A stretch of DNA of 55,628 bases. Origin: an uncultured Pelagibacteraceae bacterium (GTDB lineage Bacteria > Pseudomonadota > Alphaproteobacteria > Pelagibacterales > Pelagibacteraceae). The notes below the pieces were generated by a model. The model ran no database searches, was not told the DNA's origin, and worked only from the letters and a program-made list of their open reading frames with translations. How positions within the stretch are numbered: the first letter of the stretch is position 1; every line of letters begins with the position of its first letter. Positions 7,221 through 16,948 of this stretch are shown here, piece by piece. A program made the position numbers and the translations under genes. The stretch lies in the NCBI GenBank assembly GCA_902550805.1, contig CACDAL010000007.1:1-55628 (forward strand). The letters are read 5' to 3'.

Positions 7221-9215
7221 ATGACTAGAGGAGCGGATATAATAGCAGCAATAATTTTATTAGCACTTGCAATAGCAATTATAGTTTATTTGTTGCATTG
7301 GCTATACAGAAGATCTTCAAAAGAAGTTTCTTTTGTAAGAACAGGAATGCTTGGTGAGAAAGTTGTTATATCGGGAGGAGCATTTGTCCTACCTATAATT
7401 CATAATATTACTCAAGTTGGAATGAGAACATTAAGCTTGACAATAAAAAGAGGCGGAGACAAATCATTAATTACCAAAGACAGAATGAGAGCAGAATTAG
7501 TTACAGAATTTTTTACTAAAGTTCCACCGGATCCAAAAGCAGTTTCAACGGCAGCTCAAACTTTAGGAAATAGAACTCTTGATCCTGAGCATTTAAGAGA
7601 AGTAGTCCAAGGTCGTTTTGCGGATGCTTTAGGGGAAGTTGCTGCAAAAATGACTTTAGATGAAATACAAGAAAACAGAGGTCAATTTGTAAAAGAAGTT
7701 ACAAAGATTGCCGATGAATCAATTGGTCATACAGGATTAGCATTAGAAACAGTTTCAATTATATCTTTAGACCAAGCACCGATTGAACAATTTAATCCAG
7801 CAAATACTTTTGACTCTCAAGGTTTAACACAATTGACTGAGCAAATAGAAGCAAGAAAGAAAAAAAGAAATGATATTACTCAAGATACTAAAATATCAAT
7901 TGAAAATAAAAACTTAGAAACTGTTCAAAAAGAATTGGAAATTAAAAAGAATGAAGAGTTTTCTAGATACCAACAAGAGAGAGAAGTTTCTATTCAAAAG
8001 GCAAACGAGAGAACTGAAACAATTAAGCAGAAAGCCGAAAAAGAAAGACAAGCTGAAGAAGCTGAAATAAAAAGTCAGGAAGCAATCGAGGTTGCAAAAA
8101 TTTCTCAAAATCAAGTTATTGAAGTTGAAAGAAAACTTACCGAAACTAGATTAATTGAGGAAATTGAAAAAAGAAGAAAAGAACAAAACCAACTGGAGAA
8201 AGATGCGGCTTTAGATATTAGGCAAAAAGACCTAGAAACAGAAGTCAAAATATTAAATCTAGATAAAGAGAGCGAATATGCAAGACTAGAAAAACAACGA
8301 TTAGTTGACACCAAAAGAGCTAAAGAAAAAGCTGAAATAATTAAAGAACAGTCAGACAAACAAAGAGAAGCAGAAGAAGCTCAAATTATTGCAGATCAAC
8401 AAGTTAAAAATGCTAAAATTGCTCAACAGAAAAATATTGATGCTCATAGAATAGAGTCTGAAAAAGAAGTTAGAACTCTAGATATAGAAAAAGCTAAGAG
8501 AATTCAGATAGAAGAACATCAAAAGGAGCTTGAAATAATAGAAAAATCTAAAGAAGTTCTTATATCAAAAGCAGAAGAACAAAATACTAGAGCTAAAGCA
8601 GTAGAAGCTGAAGAGAAAGCTAACTCAACAAGATATATTGAAAAAGCTGAAGGAATTAAGCAAGTTGATGTTATTGAAGCAGCTTCAAAAGCTGAACAAG
8701 ATAAGCACGCAACTATGGCAGCTAAATTAAGATATGAAATAGATGCTGCTGGTAGAGAAGCTTTAAATCTTGCAGAAAATGTAAGAAGTGATGCAAATAG
8801 AAGAAGCTCATTAAGAATTAAACTTGCTGAAAAAATTGAATCAATTATCAGAGAAAGTGTTAAACCTATGGCAAACATTGGTGATATTAAAATCGTTGAT
8901 GTTAGTGGTCTTCCAGGATTTAGTGGAACGAGTGGACCCGCACCTTCAGGTGGCGGCGGAGGAAAAGAGGGTTCTGGCGGTGGAAAGAGCGGAGGAAATT
9001 TAGCAGACAATGTTGTTAGTTCAGCATTAAGATATAGAGCTCACCAACCTTTTTTAGATAGCCTTCTTAAAGAAATTGGAATGAATCCTGGCGAAATAAG
9101 TAACATCCGAAATATCCTTGGAGATTATGGGAATCCAAAAAAAGATTATCATATGAATTTTGGTGAAGATGTTTCAAAAAATTTAAAAGGAGCCAATAGT
9201 CCAAAAAATAAATAA
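7221..9215 (+). CDS. Flotillin-like SPFH/band-7 membrane scaffold protein (YqiK type)
   Basis: A 664-residue flotillin-like protein. One N-terminal membrane helix (about residues 8-28) is followed by an SPFH domain (about 35-200). Next comes a very long charged coiled coil with many EAE and KAE repeats (about 210-520), then a conserved C-terminal stretch, a Gly/Ser-rich spacer (about 575-595) and a final 65-residue segment. This order matches YqiK/FloT proteins, which organise membrane microdomains; YqiK itself is shorter, about 550 residues. A strong Shine-Dalgarno GGGAGGAA sits just upstream of the ATG. It lies 18 bases after the rhodopsin stop, so both are almost surely on one transcript, suggesting the rhodopsin is its client or sits in its domain. 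Confidence 0.88.
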   Translation: MTRGADIIAAIILLALAIAIIVYLLHWLYRRSSKEVSFVRTGMLGEKVVISGGAFVLPIIHNITQVGMRTLSLTIKRGGDKSLITKDRMRAELVTEFFTKVPPDPKAVSTAAQTLGNRTLDPEHLREVVQGRFADALGEVAAKMTLDEIQENRGQFVKEVTKIADESIGHTGLALETVSIISLDQAPIEQFNPANTFDSQGLTQLTEQIEARKKKRNDITQDTKISIENKNLETVQKELEIKKNEEFSRYQQEREVSIQKANERTETIKQKAEKERQAEEAEIKSQEAIEVAKISQNQVIEVERKLTETRLIEEIEKRRKEQNQLEKDAALDIRQKDLETEVKILNLDKESEYARLEKQRLVDTKRAKEKAEIIKEQSDKQREAEEAQIIADQQVKNAKIAQQKNIDAHRIESEKEVRTLDIEKAKRIQIEEHQKELEIIEKSKEVLISKAEEQNTRAKAVEAEEKANSTRYIEKAEGIKQVDVIEAASKAEQDKHATMAAKLRYEIDAAGREALNLAENVRSDANRRSSLRIKLAEKIESIIRESVKPMANIGDIKIVDVSGLPGFSGTSGPAPSGGGGGKEGSGGGKSGGNLADNVVSSALRYRAHQPFLDSLLKEIGMNPGEISNIRNILGDYGNPKKDYHMNFGEDVSKNLKGANSPKNK

Positions 9216-9233
9216 TTTAATTAAAATATTATT

Positions 9234-9623
9234 ATGAGCACAGAAGTAGAAAATTGGGCAAAGAAATATGAAGATCTTACTAATGGTGATGAAACCATTA
9301 AAGCTATGGCTAAATATTATACTTGCTCTTTTATGTTTGATATGGAAAAGGCTAAAGTCATAATTGAAATGCATGATGGTAAAGTAAAAAATATAAATAC
9401 AAATCCATCTCCTCTGGATCCATATGATTTTGCATTAAGAGCTTCTGCAATCACCTGGAGAGAATTTGGGCAACCTATGCCTAAGCCAATGTATCATGGA
9501 ATATGGTCTGCAAGTTTTTTAAAAGATTTAAAAATTGAAGGTAATCATTTAATTTTAATGAAAAATTTAAGAAATTTTACAGTGCAGTTTGAATTGTTAA
9601 GAAAAACAGGAGTACCAGTTTAA
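9234..9623 (+). CDS. Small cytoplasmic protein, possibly SCP2-like
   Basis: A 129-residue soluble protein without signal peptide or membrane segment. Its middle and end (FALRASAITWREFG near residue 62, then LKIEGNHLILMKNLRNFTVQFELLRKTG) alternate strands and a helix in a way that recalls sterol-carrier-protein-2-like lipid-binding domains, but no diagnostic motif is certain. It follows the flotillin gene by 18 bases and precedes an alpha/beta hydrolase by 31, so it belongs to the same plus-strand run. A lipid- or ligand-binding helper of the amidase operon downstream, or of the flotillin upstream, are both open. I do not assign a function. Confidence 0.7.
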   Translation: MSTEVENWAKKYEDLTNGDETIKAMAKYYTCSFMFDMEKAKVIIEMHDGKVKNINTNPSPLDPYDFALRASAITWREFGQPMPKPMYHGIWSASFLKDLKIEGNHLILMKNLRNFTVQFELLRKTGVPV

Positions 9624-9654
9624 TGATTTATAATAATATAAAAGGAGCAATCAA

Positions 9655-10509
9655 ATGGTAAAACACCATGATGTTGTAGGACGTTATGTAACTATAGAAG
9701 TTGATGATTGTGAGTATAAGGTCTTTTATTTACAAAATGGAAAAGGAATTCCATTAATTTGCCAGCATACCGCAGGATGTCATAACCATCAATGGAGAGG
9801 ACTTCTTGAAGATGAAGAAATTACAAAAAATTATAATGTTATTGCTTATGATCTACCAAGACATGGAAAATCTGATCCACCACATAATAAAGAATGGTGG
9901 AAAGAAGAATACAAGTTAACTGCAGAACATTATTGTAATTTCATTGTAAAATTATGCGATGCTTTGGGCTTACAAAATCCAATATTTATGGGATCATCAT
10001 TTGGTGGAAATGTGGCGCTACAATTAGCTTTACGACATCCTAATAAATTTCGAGCTGTTATACCTGTAGAGGCAGCAGATTATGCGCCAGGATTTTACCT
10101 AGACTGGTGGCGACATCCACATGCAAATGCAGCTCAGGTTTGTGCTAGTGGAACTTGGGACCTTATGGCTCCTCAATCACCAGAAAAAGATAGATGGTTA
10201 ACTTGGCATTACTACACGCAAGGTTCAGAGGCGTTCAAAGGTGATTTATATTTTTATTCTGTCGATCATGACTTGAGAAATGAATTAAAAAATATCGACG
10301 GACACAAGTGTCCAGTAATTATGTTAACAGGAACTTATGATTATTTAACTCCACCAGAAGCAACAGAAAATACCGCAAGACAAATTAAGGGTGGAGTTTA
10401 TATAGAAATGACAGATATAGGACATTTCCCAATGAGTGAAAATCATGAAGTATTTAGAGTTTATTTAATTGAAGCTTTAAAGATAATTCAAGAAAGGACT
10501 AATAAGTAA
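9655..10509 (+). CDS. Alpha/beta-fold hydrolase
   Basis: A 284-residue alpha/beta hydrolase. The nucleophile elbow is G-S-S-F-G-G (about residue 118), the acid is probably the Asp of GTYDYLTPP, and the base is the His of DIGHFPMSE. The oxyanion region reads CQHTAGCHNHQW rather than the common HG motif, and W-R-G-L-L follows. Length and layout suit a carbon-ester, carbon-carbon or lactone hydrolase. The gene has a good ribosome site (AAGGAG at about 9641) and is three bases from the DmfA1-like gene, so it is likely to act on the same substrate or product as the dimethylformamidase-like enzyme. The precise substrate is unknown. Confidence 0.85.
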   Translation: MVKHHDVVGRYVTIEVDDCEYKVFYLQNGKGIPLICQHTAGCHNHQWRGLLEDEEITKNYNVIAYDLPRHGKSDPPHNKEWWKEEYKLTAEHYCNFIVKLCDALGLQNPIFMGSSFGGNVALQLALRHPNKFRAVIPVEAADYAPGFYLDWWRHPHANAAQVCASGTWDLMAPQSPEKDRWLTWHYYTQGSEAFKGDLYFYSVDHDLRNELKNIDGHKCPVIMLTGTYDYLTPPEATENTARQIKGGVYIEMTDIGHFPMSENHEVFRVYLIEALKIIQERTNK

Positions 10510-10512
10510 TTT

Positions 10513-10932
10513 ATGACAAAAGATAAAACAGGAGTTCAATTAGACCAAGGTCATACAAGTACTGATGATTTTTTAACAAGAAAATATGTGTTGCCATTAC
10601 TAAAAGATGAAAAAATGAGAAATAAATTAATTGAGGAACATAGAGCTTGTCCAGTAGGTAAAGCAGCTCAACCACACAAAGGTCAGCCAATGGTTGAACA
10701 CAGCAAGGAACTTCAAACTGTATTAGATAAACTTAGAAGACAACCAATGCACATAAAAAAATATGTAACAGTATGCAAAAAAGATTTTGAAGATTACAGA
10801 ATAGGAATTGTAACTGGAGTAAGAGGTGAACCAGTTAAAATCTTAGATGAGTCTTTTTCTTCAGAAGAAGCTTGTGAGCATGCTATTTTTTTAAAAAGAA
10901 TTGTAGAACTTTTAGAAAGGTACGCAGAATGA
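10513..10932 (+). CDS. Dimethylformamidase small-subunit-like protein
   Basis: A 139-residue protein that resembles the small (alpha) subunit of N,N-dimethylformamidase. Shared features from memory of that subunit are an EEHRACPVG-type stretch (about residue 36), a central R-R-Q-P-M-H-x-x-K-Y segment, then DYRIGIVTGVRGEP, a DESFSSEEACEHAIFLKRI block and a helical end. It stands immediately before the large subunit gene, the same order as dmfA1-dmfA2. The large subunit alone forms the metal site in known enzymes and the small one supports the assembly. The assignment depends on this gene order plus the pattern match, so it is good but not certain. Confidence 0.7.
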   Translation: MTKDKTGVQLDQGHTSTDDFLTRKYVLPLLKDEKMRNKLIEEHRACPVGKAAQPHKGQPMVEHSKELQTVLDKLRRQPMHIKKYVTVCKKDFEDYRIGIVTGVRGEPVKILDESFSSEEACEHAIFLKRIVELLERYAE

Positions 10933-10954
10933 TTTATTTTTATGAGAGTTTAGA

Positions 10955-13312
10955 ATGTTAAGGATTACAGGATATAGCGATAAATATTCAGCTTTCCCAG
11001 GAGAGAAAGTTAAATTTTATGTTAATGCAGAAAAAAATGAAAACTACGATGTTCAAATTGTAAGATTAATTCATGGTGACACCAATCCCGAGGGCCCAGG
11101 ATATAAAGAAGAAGAAATCGGAGCGCAGTGTAACAAAACATATCAAGGAAGAAACCAAAGAATTCATGGTGGATCTTACGTAGTTATTCCTCAAGACGAC
11201 AGATTAAACACAACAAGCTTTACATTGCAGGCTTATATATTTCCAACTACTCCAGAAAAAGGAAGACAAGGTATTTTAACAAAATGGAACGATAAAACTA
11301 AAAGTGGTTATGGTCTTTTCGTAGATGAAAACGAATGTCTTTCAGTAATGATAGGTGATGGAGCTGGACAAGTAATGAACTTATCTAGTGAAAAAAAATT
11401 AATGAGAAAAGTTTGGTATTTAGTTGCCGCAAGTTACGATGCTGAAACAGGTAAAGTAAAACTATATCAAGAACCATGCGTAACACCAACTAACGGTGGT
11501 TTGGGTATGTCACTGCTTCATCCTGCTGATGAAACAACTTCATTTGTTGAAGCGACAAATAATTTAAAACCAAGAGCTAACGATGCACCTTTTTTAATAG
11601 CAGCATGTACTCTTAATGATCGTTCTGGAAGACATATACAAGGAGCTCATTATAAAGAAGCTATAGAACCAGTAGAATTGCCTGAGCAAACTTTAACCTA
11701 CAACGGTAAGATTGATAGACCAAGACTAAGTAAAAAAGCTTTATCTAAGGCAGAAATAGAATCTTTGGCTAGGGGTTATGGAGGATGCCCATCAGAATTA
11801 AGATCAGAGGTAATTGGGGCATGGGATTTTCACGCAAATATAACCACCAATATTGCATCGACTTATATTATTGATACTACTTCAAACCACTTAAATGGCT
11901 TTATAATTAATTTACCTTGCAGAGGTATGACAGGTTACAATTGGACTGCTGATGAAATGGTTTTTCATCACAAACCTGAAGAGTATGGAGCGATACATTT
12001 TCATGATGATGATATTGATGACGCAAGATGGGAAGTTGATTTTACCTATGAAATTCCTGATTTAATAAAAAGTGGAGTTTATGCTGCTAGACTAAGAATT
12101 AATGGGGAAGATTCTTCTGAGACTGAAGATTTTATTCCCTTTGTTATTAAGCCTCCAAAAGGAAAAACAACTTCAAAACTTTTATTTGTATTACCTTCAA
12201 ATAGCTATATGGCTTACTCAAATGACAATCTAGGAACTAATTCTGTAGTAGCTCAATTATTAGCTGGAAAAGTTCCAGTTATGTCAGCATCAGATTTATA
12301 TTTAAATGAGCACAGAGAATATGGATTATCAACTTATTCTAAACATTCGGATGGGAGTGGTGTTGCTATTTCATCAAGGTTAAGACCAATTCTTAATATG
12401 AGACCAAAATATAGACACTGGTTATCACCTTCGTTATGGCAACTAAATGCAGACCTTCATTTAACTGATTGGTTGGAAGAAAAAAATTTAGATTTTGATG
12501 TTGTGACTGATGAAGATTTACATATTGAGGGTGTTGATATGTTAAATCGTTATAGATGCGTTTTAACTGGATCGCATCCAGAATATAGTTCAGAGAAAAT
12601 GTTGGCAGCGTACGAGTCTTACCAATTAAATGGGGGAAGATGGATATACCTAGGTTCAGACGGTTTTTATTGGATTAGTGAATACCATCCAGATAATCCA
12701 AATATTATTGAAGTTAGAAAAGGTGAAGCAGGAACAAGAGCTTGGACTGCAAACCCAGGAGAATACAATAATGCTTTTGATGGTAAATACGGTGGAATGT
12801 GGAGAGCAAGAGGAAGAATTCCATCTAAAGTTTGTGGTCTAACTTTTACAGCATATGGATTTGATGTTTCTTCATATTATAAACGAGAACCTGATAGTAA
12901 AAGACCTGAATGTTCATGGATCTTTGATGGTGTTGGAGACGATGAAGTGATAGGAGATTTTGGTTTAGTTGGCGGAGGTGCAGCTGGACTTGAACTTGAT
13001 AGATATGATTTAGAATTTGGAACACCACATAATGCATATTTATTAGCAAGATCAGAAAATCATACAAACTTGATGTTACAAGTTAATGAAGAAATTCATT
13101 TTTCAGTCAGAGGTTTTTATGGTGGGGGAACAGAAAACCCAATGGTTAGAGCTGATATGATTTATTATAAAACACCAAATGATGGTGCTTTGTTTGCCCC
13201 AGGATCACTTTCATGGTGCGGAAGTTTATCTTACAATAATTATAATAATAATGTCTCTAAGATTTTAGAAAACGCTATTAGAGGATTTTTAAAAGAAGGA
13301 CCATTACCATAA
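10955..13312 (+). CDS. N,N-dimethylformamidase large-subunit-like amidase
   Basis: A 785-residue protein matching the large subunit of N,N-dimethylformamidase (about 760 residues). It has an N-terminal beta domain (YSAFPGEKVKFYV), a LamG/concanavalin-like domain (about 90-180, FTLQAYIFPTTPEKGRQGILTKW then a jelly-roll pattern), and the family C-terminal domain with LLFVLPSNSYMAY (about 408-420) and VTDEDLHIEG. The known enzyme uses a mononuclear iron held by two tyrosines and a glutamate; the Tyr cluster at 417-420 and the Glu near VTDEDLHIEG are plausible equivalents but I cannot align them with certainty. The usual reaction hydrolyses a dialkyl formamide to formate and a secondary amine. 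DMF itself is an unlikely staple in seawater, so the natural substrate may be another small N-substituted amide. The gene ends one base into the next start. Confidence 0.85.
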   Translation: MLRITGYSDKYSAFPGEKVKFYVNAEKNENYDVQIVRLIHGDTNPEGPGYKEEEIGAQCNKTYQGRNQRIHGGSYVVIPQDDRLNTTSFTLQAYIFPTTPEKGRQGILTKWNDKTKSGYGLFVDENECLSVMIGDGAGQVMNLSSEKKLMRKVWYLVAASYDAETGKVKLYQEPCVTPTNGGLGMSLLHPADETTSFVEATNNLKPRANDAPFLIAACTLNDRSGRHIQGAHYKEAIEPVELPEQTLTYNGKIDRPRLSKKALSKAEIESLARGYGGCPSELRSEVIGAWDFHANITTNIASTYIIDTTSNHLNGFIINLPCRGMTGYNWTADEMVFHHKPEEYGAIHFHDDDIDDARWEVDFTYEIPDLIKSGVYAARLRINGEDSSETEDFIPFVIKPPKGKTTSKLLFVLPSNSYMAYSNDNLGTNSVVAQLLAGKVPVMSASDLYLNEHREYGLSTYSKHSDGSGVAISSRLRPILNMRPKYRHWLSPSLWQLNADLHLTDWLEEKNLDFDVVTDEDLHIEGVDMLNRYRCVLTGSHPEYSSEKMLAAYESYQLNGGRWIYLGSDGFYWISEYHPDNPNIIEVRKGEAGTRAWTANPGEYNNAFDGKYGGMWRARGRIPSKVCGLTFTAYGFDVSSYYKREPDSKRPECSWIFDGVGDDEVIGDFGLVGGGAAGLELDRYDLEFGTPHNAYLLARSENHTNLMLQVNEEIHFSVRGFYGGGTENPMVRADMIYYKTPNDGALFAPGSLSWCGSLSYNNYNNNVSKILENAIRGFLKEGPLP

Positions 13313-13680
13313 TGAATAAACCTGAATTTGGTAGACCTGTTGGAACAGATGGAAAAGGTATTTTAGGATCAGATAATACCACACCTTTAAATCAACTTGA
13401 AAAAAATGCTTTAGGAAATTTAGACGAAGACAAGCTAAATGAATTGGCCAAAAGTCTTTTTACTCTAAATAATAGAAAATACGGGCCTATACCAGGAGCT
13501 TACATGGTAATGTGTACCAAACCCAACAAAGAGTGGTGTGTTGCTCAACTTAATGCTGATAGAGCTAAACCATTTATTATATTTGAGGATAAAATTTTTC
13601 CTTCTATTGGAGAAGCTCAAAAAGAAGCTGAAAGAATGAAAAAAGAGCGAGGTGAGTCAGCGCCAATGCGTTGCACATAA
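13312..13680 (+). CDS. Uncharacterised small protein of the amidase operon
   Basis: A 122-residue soluble protein, start overlapping the stop of the amidase large subunit by one base (TAATG), so it is translationally coupled. It has no signal peptide. The N-terminal third is Gly/Asn-rich and probably flexible (FGRPVGTDGKGILGSDN); the C-terminal part is ordered, with KYGPIPGAYMVMC, EWCVAQLNADRAKPFIIFEDKIFPSIGEAQKEAERMKKE and a final MRCT. The D-K-I-F-x-S-I-G-E-A-Q-K-E-A segment is arranged like the end of the small amidase subunit, where a similar E-E-A helix follows a strand. It could therefore be a second accessory subunit. I do not recognise a family. Confidence 0.8.
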   Translation: MNKPEFGRPVGTDGKGILGSDNTTPLNQLEKNALGNLDEDKLNELAKSLFTLNNRKYGPIPGAYMVMCTKPNKEWCVAQLNADRAKPFIIFEDKIFPSIGEAQKEAERMKKERGESAPMRCT

Positions 13681-13696
13681 GATTTGAAAGGATTAA

Positions 13697-15763
13697 ATGT
13701 CCGAAAAATCTCTTTGGTTATTTATTTTTGTATTATTATATGCTTCATATTGTTTTTTTTGGGGTGTAAGAGGTTCAAAGTATAATTCTGATAATCCCGA
13801 AAGATATTATTTAGCTAATAGAAATATTTCATCATGGGTTTTTTTCTTTGCAGCAACAGCAGCTACATTTGCTGGTTTAACAGTTATATCACAAGCAAGC
13901 CTTACTTTTCATGATGGCTTTCAATATGTTGGTACAGCATTTATTGCAATTACAGTTCCTCTTGGAAGTATATTTTTTTTTAAAAGACAATGGATGTTGA
14001 GTAGAAAATTTGGATATATTACTCCAGGCGAAATGTATTTTGATTATTATAAAAGTGATACAATCAGAGTAATTACAGTATTGGTAACTTTTTTTATAGC
14101 AATACCTCTTTTGGCAGTTTTTTTTGGTGCAACTGGTTATTTAGTAAACATATTAACAGAAGGATATGTTTCTAGAGAATTGGGAATGTGGGTAATTTCT
14201 ACAATTGTTCTCTTTTATGTAACGAGAGGAGGTTTTAAATCTATTGTTAGTGTAGGTGTAGTTCAATCTTGGCTTTATTTTATAACTATAATTATTTTAG
14301 GACTAATTATTTATTCTTTTGTTGGAAATTTTGAATTATTTGGAAAAGCTTTATCAAAAATAGCATCTACCAAAATTAGTTCTTGGGGAAATACCAATGG
14401 TTATGGTGGAGGAGATTATAATGGTTATTTTGCATTACCTGGAGTTATTCAATGGGTAGCCGGTTTAGGAAAAAATGAAGCATCAGGAGGACCGTGGACA
14501 GCAATGATGATTTTTACTTTTACGATTTCATTTATGGGGATAGTTTTATCTCCTTCTTTTTCTATGTGGAGTTATTCTGCAAAAAACCCAAAAGTTTTTT
14601 CTTATTATCAAATTTGGGGATCAGCAGTTGTAGTAGGTTTACTTTTATTTGTCTTTGCAACTTACCAAGGTATTGGTGCTAGTTTGCTAGGAGCAAATGC
14701 AGATATAAATAATAATGGCCTAGCCATAAATACTTTGTTGCCAGAAGTTTCAAAAAATGAACATTCGTTAATAATTTACCATATTATAAATTTAATGGAC
14801 AAACACGCTCTTTGGTTAACCGGTTTATTAGCAGTTGGATTAATTGCGGCTCTTCAATCTACAGCTGCAGCTTTATTAATGACTTCTGGAAGTATAGTTA
14901 CTAGAGACCTATACAAAGCATACGTAAATAAGAATATAAATTGGCAAAAAGAACTTGCTGCTGCTAGAATTATTATGCTGCTAATTTTTTTAGCATCACT
15001 TTATTTGGCTACATTTGCTAAACCAGCAATGATTATTTTTAGCGGAATTGCAATTTCAATAGCTTTTCAGTTTATTATTGTTTTGTTAGGATTGATCTGG
15101 TTTCCATGGATTACAAGAGGAGCTGCAATTTCTGGCTTAATTATTGGTATTATAATCGTAATTTTAACAGAAACAATTGGTCAACAGATTACCGGAAATA
15201 GATTGCCATGGGGAAGGTGGCCACTAACAATACATTCTGGTGTATGGGGGTTATTATTTAATGTATTTGTTTGCTTTTCTATTTCGGCTTTTTCAAGCCT
15301 TACAAAGATAGATACTTACCGTTCTCACAGGGAAAAGTTTCATAATTTTTTAAATGAGCATATGGGTCTGCATCCTAGCAGAACAAAACTAAGATCTTTT
15401 GCTTATGTAATAGCTTTGATTTGGCTTTTTTTTGGAGTTGGCCCTGGACAAGTGTTAGGAAATAATTTTTTTGGAGATCCGGGCGCAGGTTATGATGCAT
15501 GGGTTTTAAAAATACCATCTATCTGGGGTTATCAATTAATATGGTGGTTTTTTGGAATTGGATTAATCTGGTTTTTATCGAGCAAAATGGATTTATCAAC
15601 TTTGCCAAATAAACCTATTAGAGCAAACGATCTTTATAAAAAACCAGACGATGTTCAAGGAGAAGTTAATTATATAGATAAAATTGGCACAGGATATGGA
15701 TGGATTTTAATTCTTATAGGAATGGCAATATTTTCAATAGTGTTTTATGTTTACTTTGTATAA
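13697..15763 (+). CDS. Sodium:solute symporter (SSS family)
   Basis: A 688-residue polytopic membrane protein with about 14 hydrophobic segments. The N-terminal block ERYYLANRNISSWVFFFAATAATFAGLT and the later GLLAVGLIAALQSTAAALLMTSGSI carry the SSS family character: a conserved A-T-x-x-x-A-G-L near helix 1 and the sodium-site region of helix 8. It is longer than the 480-550 residues usual for the family, with an extended C-terminus. The gene lies 16 bases after the small operon protein and six before the alcohol dehydrogenase, so it is the likely importer, with sodium, of the compound broken down by this operon. Confidence 0.85.
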   Translation: MSEKSLWLFIFVLLYASYCFFWGVRGSKYNSDNPERYYLANRNISSWVFFFAATAATFAGLTVISQASLTFHDGFQYVGTAFIAITVPLGSIFFFKRQWMLSRKFGYITPGEMYFDYYKSDTIRVITVLVTFFIAIPLLAVFFGATGYLVNILTEGYVSRELGMWVISTIVLFYVTRGGFKSIVSVGVVQSWLYFITIIILGLIIYSFVGNFELFGKALSKIASTKISSWGNTNGYGGGDYNGYFALPGVIQWVAGLGKNEASGGPWTAMMIFTFTISFMGIVLSPSFSMWSYSAKNPKVFSYYQIWGSAVVVGLLLFVFATYQGIGASLLGANADINNNGLAINTLLPEVSKNEHSLIIYHIINLMDKHALWLTGLLAVGLIAALQSTAAALLMTSGSIVTRDLYKAYVNKNINWQKELAAARIIMLLIFLASLYLATFAKPAMIIFSGIAISIAFQFIIVLLGLIWFPWITRGAAISGLIIGIIIVILTETIGQQITGNRLPWGRWPLTIHSGVWGLLFNVFVCFSISAFSSLTKIDTYRSHREKFHNFLNEHMGLHPSRTKLRSFAYVIALIWLFFGVGPGQVLGNNFFGDPGAGYDAWVLKIPSIWGYQLIWWFFGIGLIWFLSSKMDLSTLPNKPIRANDLYKKPDDVQGEVNYIDKIGTGYGWILILIGMAIFSIVFYVYFV

Positions 15764-15769
15764 TAAATT

Positions 15770-16939
15770 ATGACCTTGAATTCTTTTCAATTTAACACTA
15801 CCCCTGGTCTTCGATTTGGAAGTGGCCAAGCCAAAAATTCATGTAAAGAAATATCAGATAAACTTGGAGAAAAGATACTTTTTATTACTGACAAAGGTTT
15901 AATGTCGTTAGGCTTAACTGAACCAACTATAAAAGAATTACAAAAAAATGGATCTGTAGAAGTTTTTGACGATGTTGAATCTGATCCTTCTCAAAAAACT
16001 CTTTTAAATGCAATTGAGATAGGAAAAAAAATTAAAGCAACAGGAGTTATTGGATTTGGTGGAGGATCTTCAATGGATGTTGCCAAGTTATCCGCACTAA
16101 TACTTGGTTCTAATGAAAATTTGGAGGAAGCCTGGGGTGTTGCAAATGCAAAAGGACCTCGTTTACCGCTTGTTCTAATACCAACTACAGCTGGAACAGG
16201 TTCTGAAGTAACACCAATATCAATTATTACAGTAGGAGAAGAAGAAAAAAAAGGAGTTTCATCATCTTTAATATTACCTGATTTAGCAATCTTAGATCCT
16301 GAATTAACTCTCGGTCTTCCCGCAAGCACTACAGCAGCAACAGGAATTGATGCCATGGTTCATGCGATTGAAGGATTTGCATCATCAAACAAAAATAACA
16401 ATCCAATTTCAAAAATGTTAGCAATTGAAGCTTTAAAATTACTTGGAAGTTCAATTGAACAAGCTGTTTTAGATGGTTCAAATGTTGAAGCTAGAGGAAA
16501 AATGTTAATAGGAGCTATGTTAGCAGGTAAAGCTTTTGCTAATTCTCCAGTAGCAGCAGTTCATGCACTTGCTTATCCAATTGGAGGAACTTTTCATATT
16601 TCTCATGGTCTTTCTAATTCATTAGTTTTACCTTATGTGCTTAGATTTAATACAGTAGACACTAAAGCTTCAAAAGATTATGCTGAACTTGCCCCATATG
16701 TTTTTCCGAATATTGACATAAACAAAGGGGCACAATCAGTTTCTGCCGAATTTATTGACAAATTAGAGGATTTATCGAAGAAACTAGGTTTACCTCAAAA
16801 ATTAAGAGAAGTTGATATACCCAAAGAAGCATGTGAAAAAATGGCTCGAGATGCAATGAAACAGACTAGATTGCTTGTTAACAATCCAAGAGAGGTAACA
16901 GAAAAAGATGCTCTTAACATTTATCAATCGGCTTGGTAG
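15770..16939 (+). CDS. Iron-containing alcohol dehydrogenase
   Basis: A 389-residue group III (Fe) alcohol dehydrogenase. NAD binding is shown by GFGGGSSMDVAK (about 94-105) and the TTAGTGSEVTPIS block (about 141-153). The metal ligands fit the Asp and His of GIDAMVHAIEG and the two His of VHALAYPIGGTFHISHG. The length equals the family norm. Members reduce or oxidise small alcohols and aldehydes, including gamma-hydroxybutyrate, lactaldehyde and 1,3-propanediol. The next gene is a lactonase-like metallo-beta-lactamase, and the pair recalls the blcB-blcC (attL-attM) genes for gamma-butyrolactone use in Agrobacterium. So oxidation of a hydroxy-acid produced by ring opening is a reasonable guess. 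Confidence 0.88.
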   Translation: MTLNSFQFNTTPGLRFGSGQAKNSCKEISDKLGEKILFITDKGLMSLGLTEPTIKELQKNGSVEVFDDVESDPSQKTLLNAIEIGKKIKATGVIGFGGGSSMDVAKLSALILGSNENLEEAWGVANAKGPRLPLVLIPTTAGTGSEVTPISIITVGEEEKKGVSSSLILPDLAILDPELTLGLPASTTAATGIDAMVHAIEGFASSNKNNNPISKMLAIEALKLLGSSIEQAVLDGSNVEARGKMLIGAMLAGKAFANSPVAAVHALAYPIGGTFHISHGLSNSLVLPYVLRFNTVDTKASKDYAELAPYVFPNIDINKGAQSVSAEFIDKLEDLSKKLGLPQKLREVDIPKEACEKMARDAMKQTRLLVNNPREVTEKDALNIYQSAW

Positions 16940-16948
16940 GAAAGTATT

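Noticed and set aside
7914-9010. Long open frames on the minus strand across the flotillin gene
   Set aside because: They lie opposite a coding coiled coil; repeated GAA/AAA codons on the plus strand give stop-free Leu/Ser/Phe-rich antisense frames. No motif or ribosome site.
12846-13067. Minus-strand frame inside the amidase gene
   Set aside because: His/Gln/Leu-rich shadow of a well-supported coding sequence.
15991-16356. 121-residue minus-strand frame inside the Fe-ADH gene
   Set aside because: The motifs of the alcohol dehydrogenase on the plus strand are complete; this frame has none.
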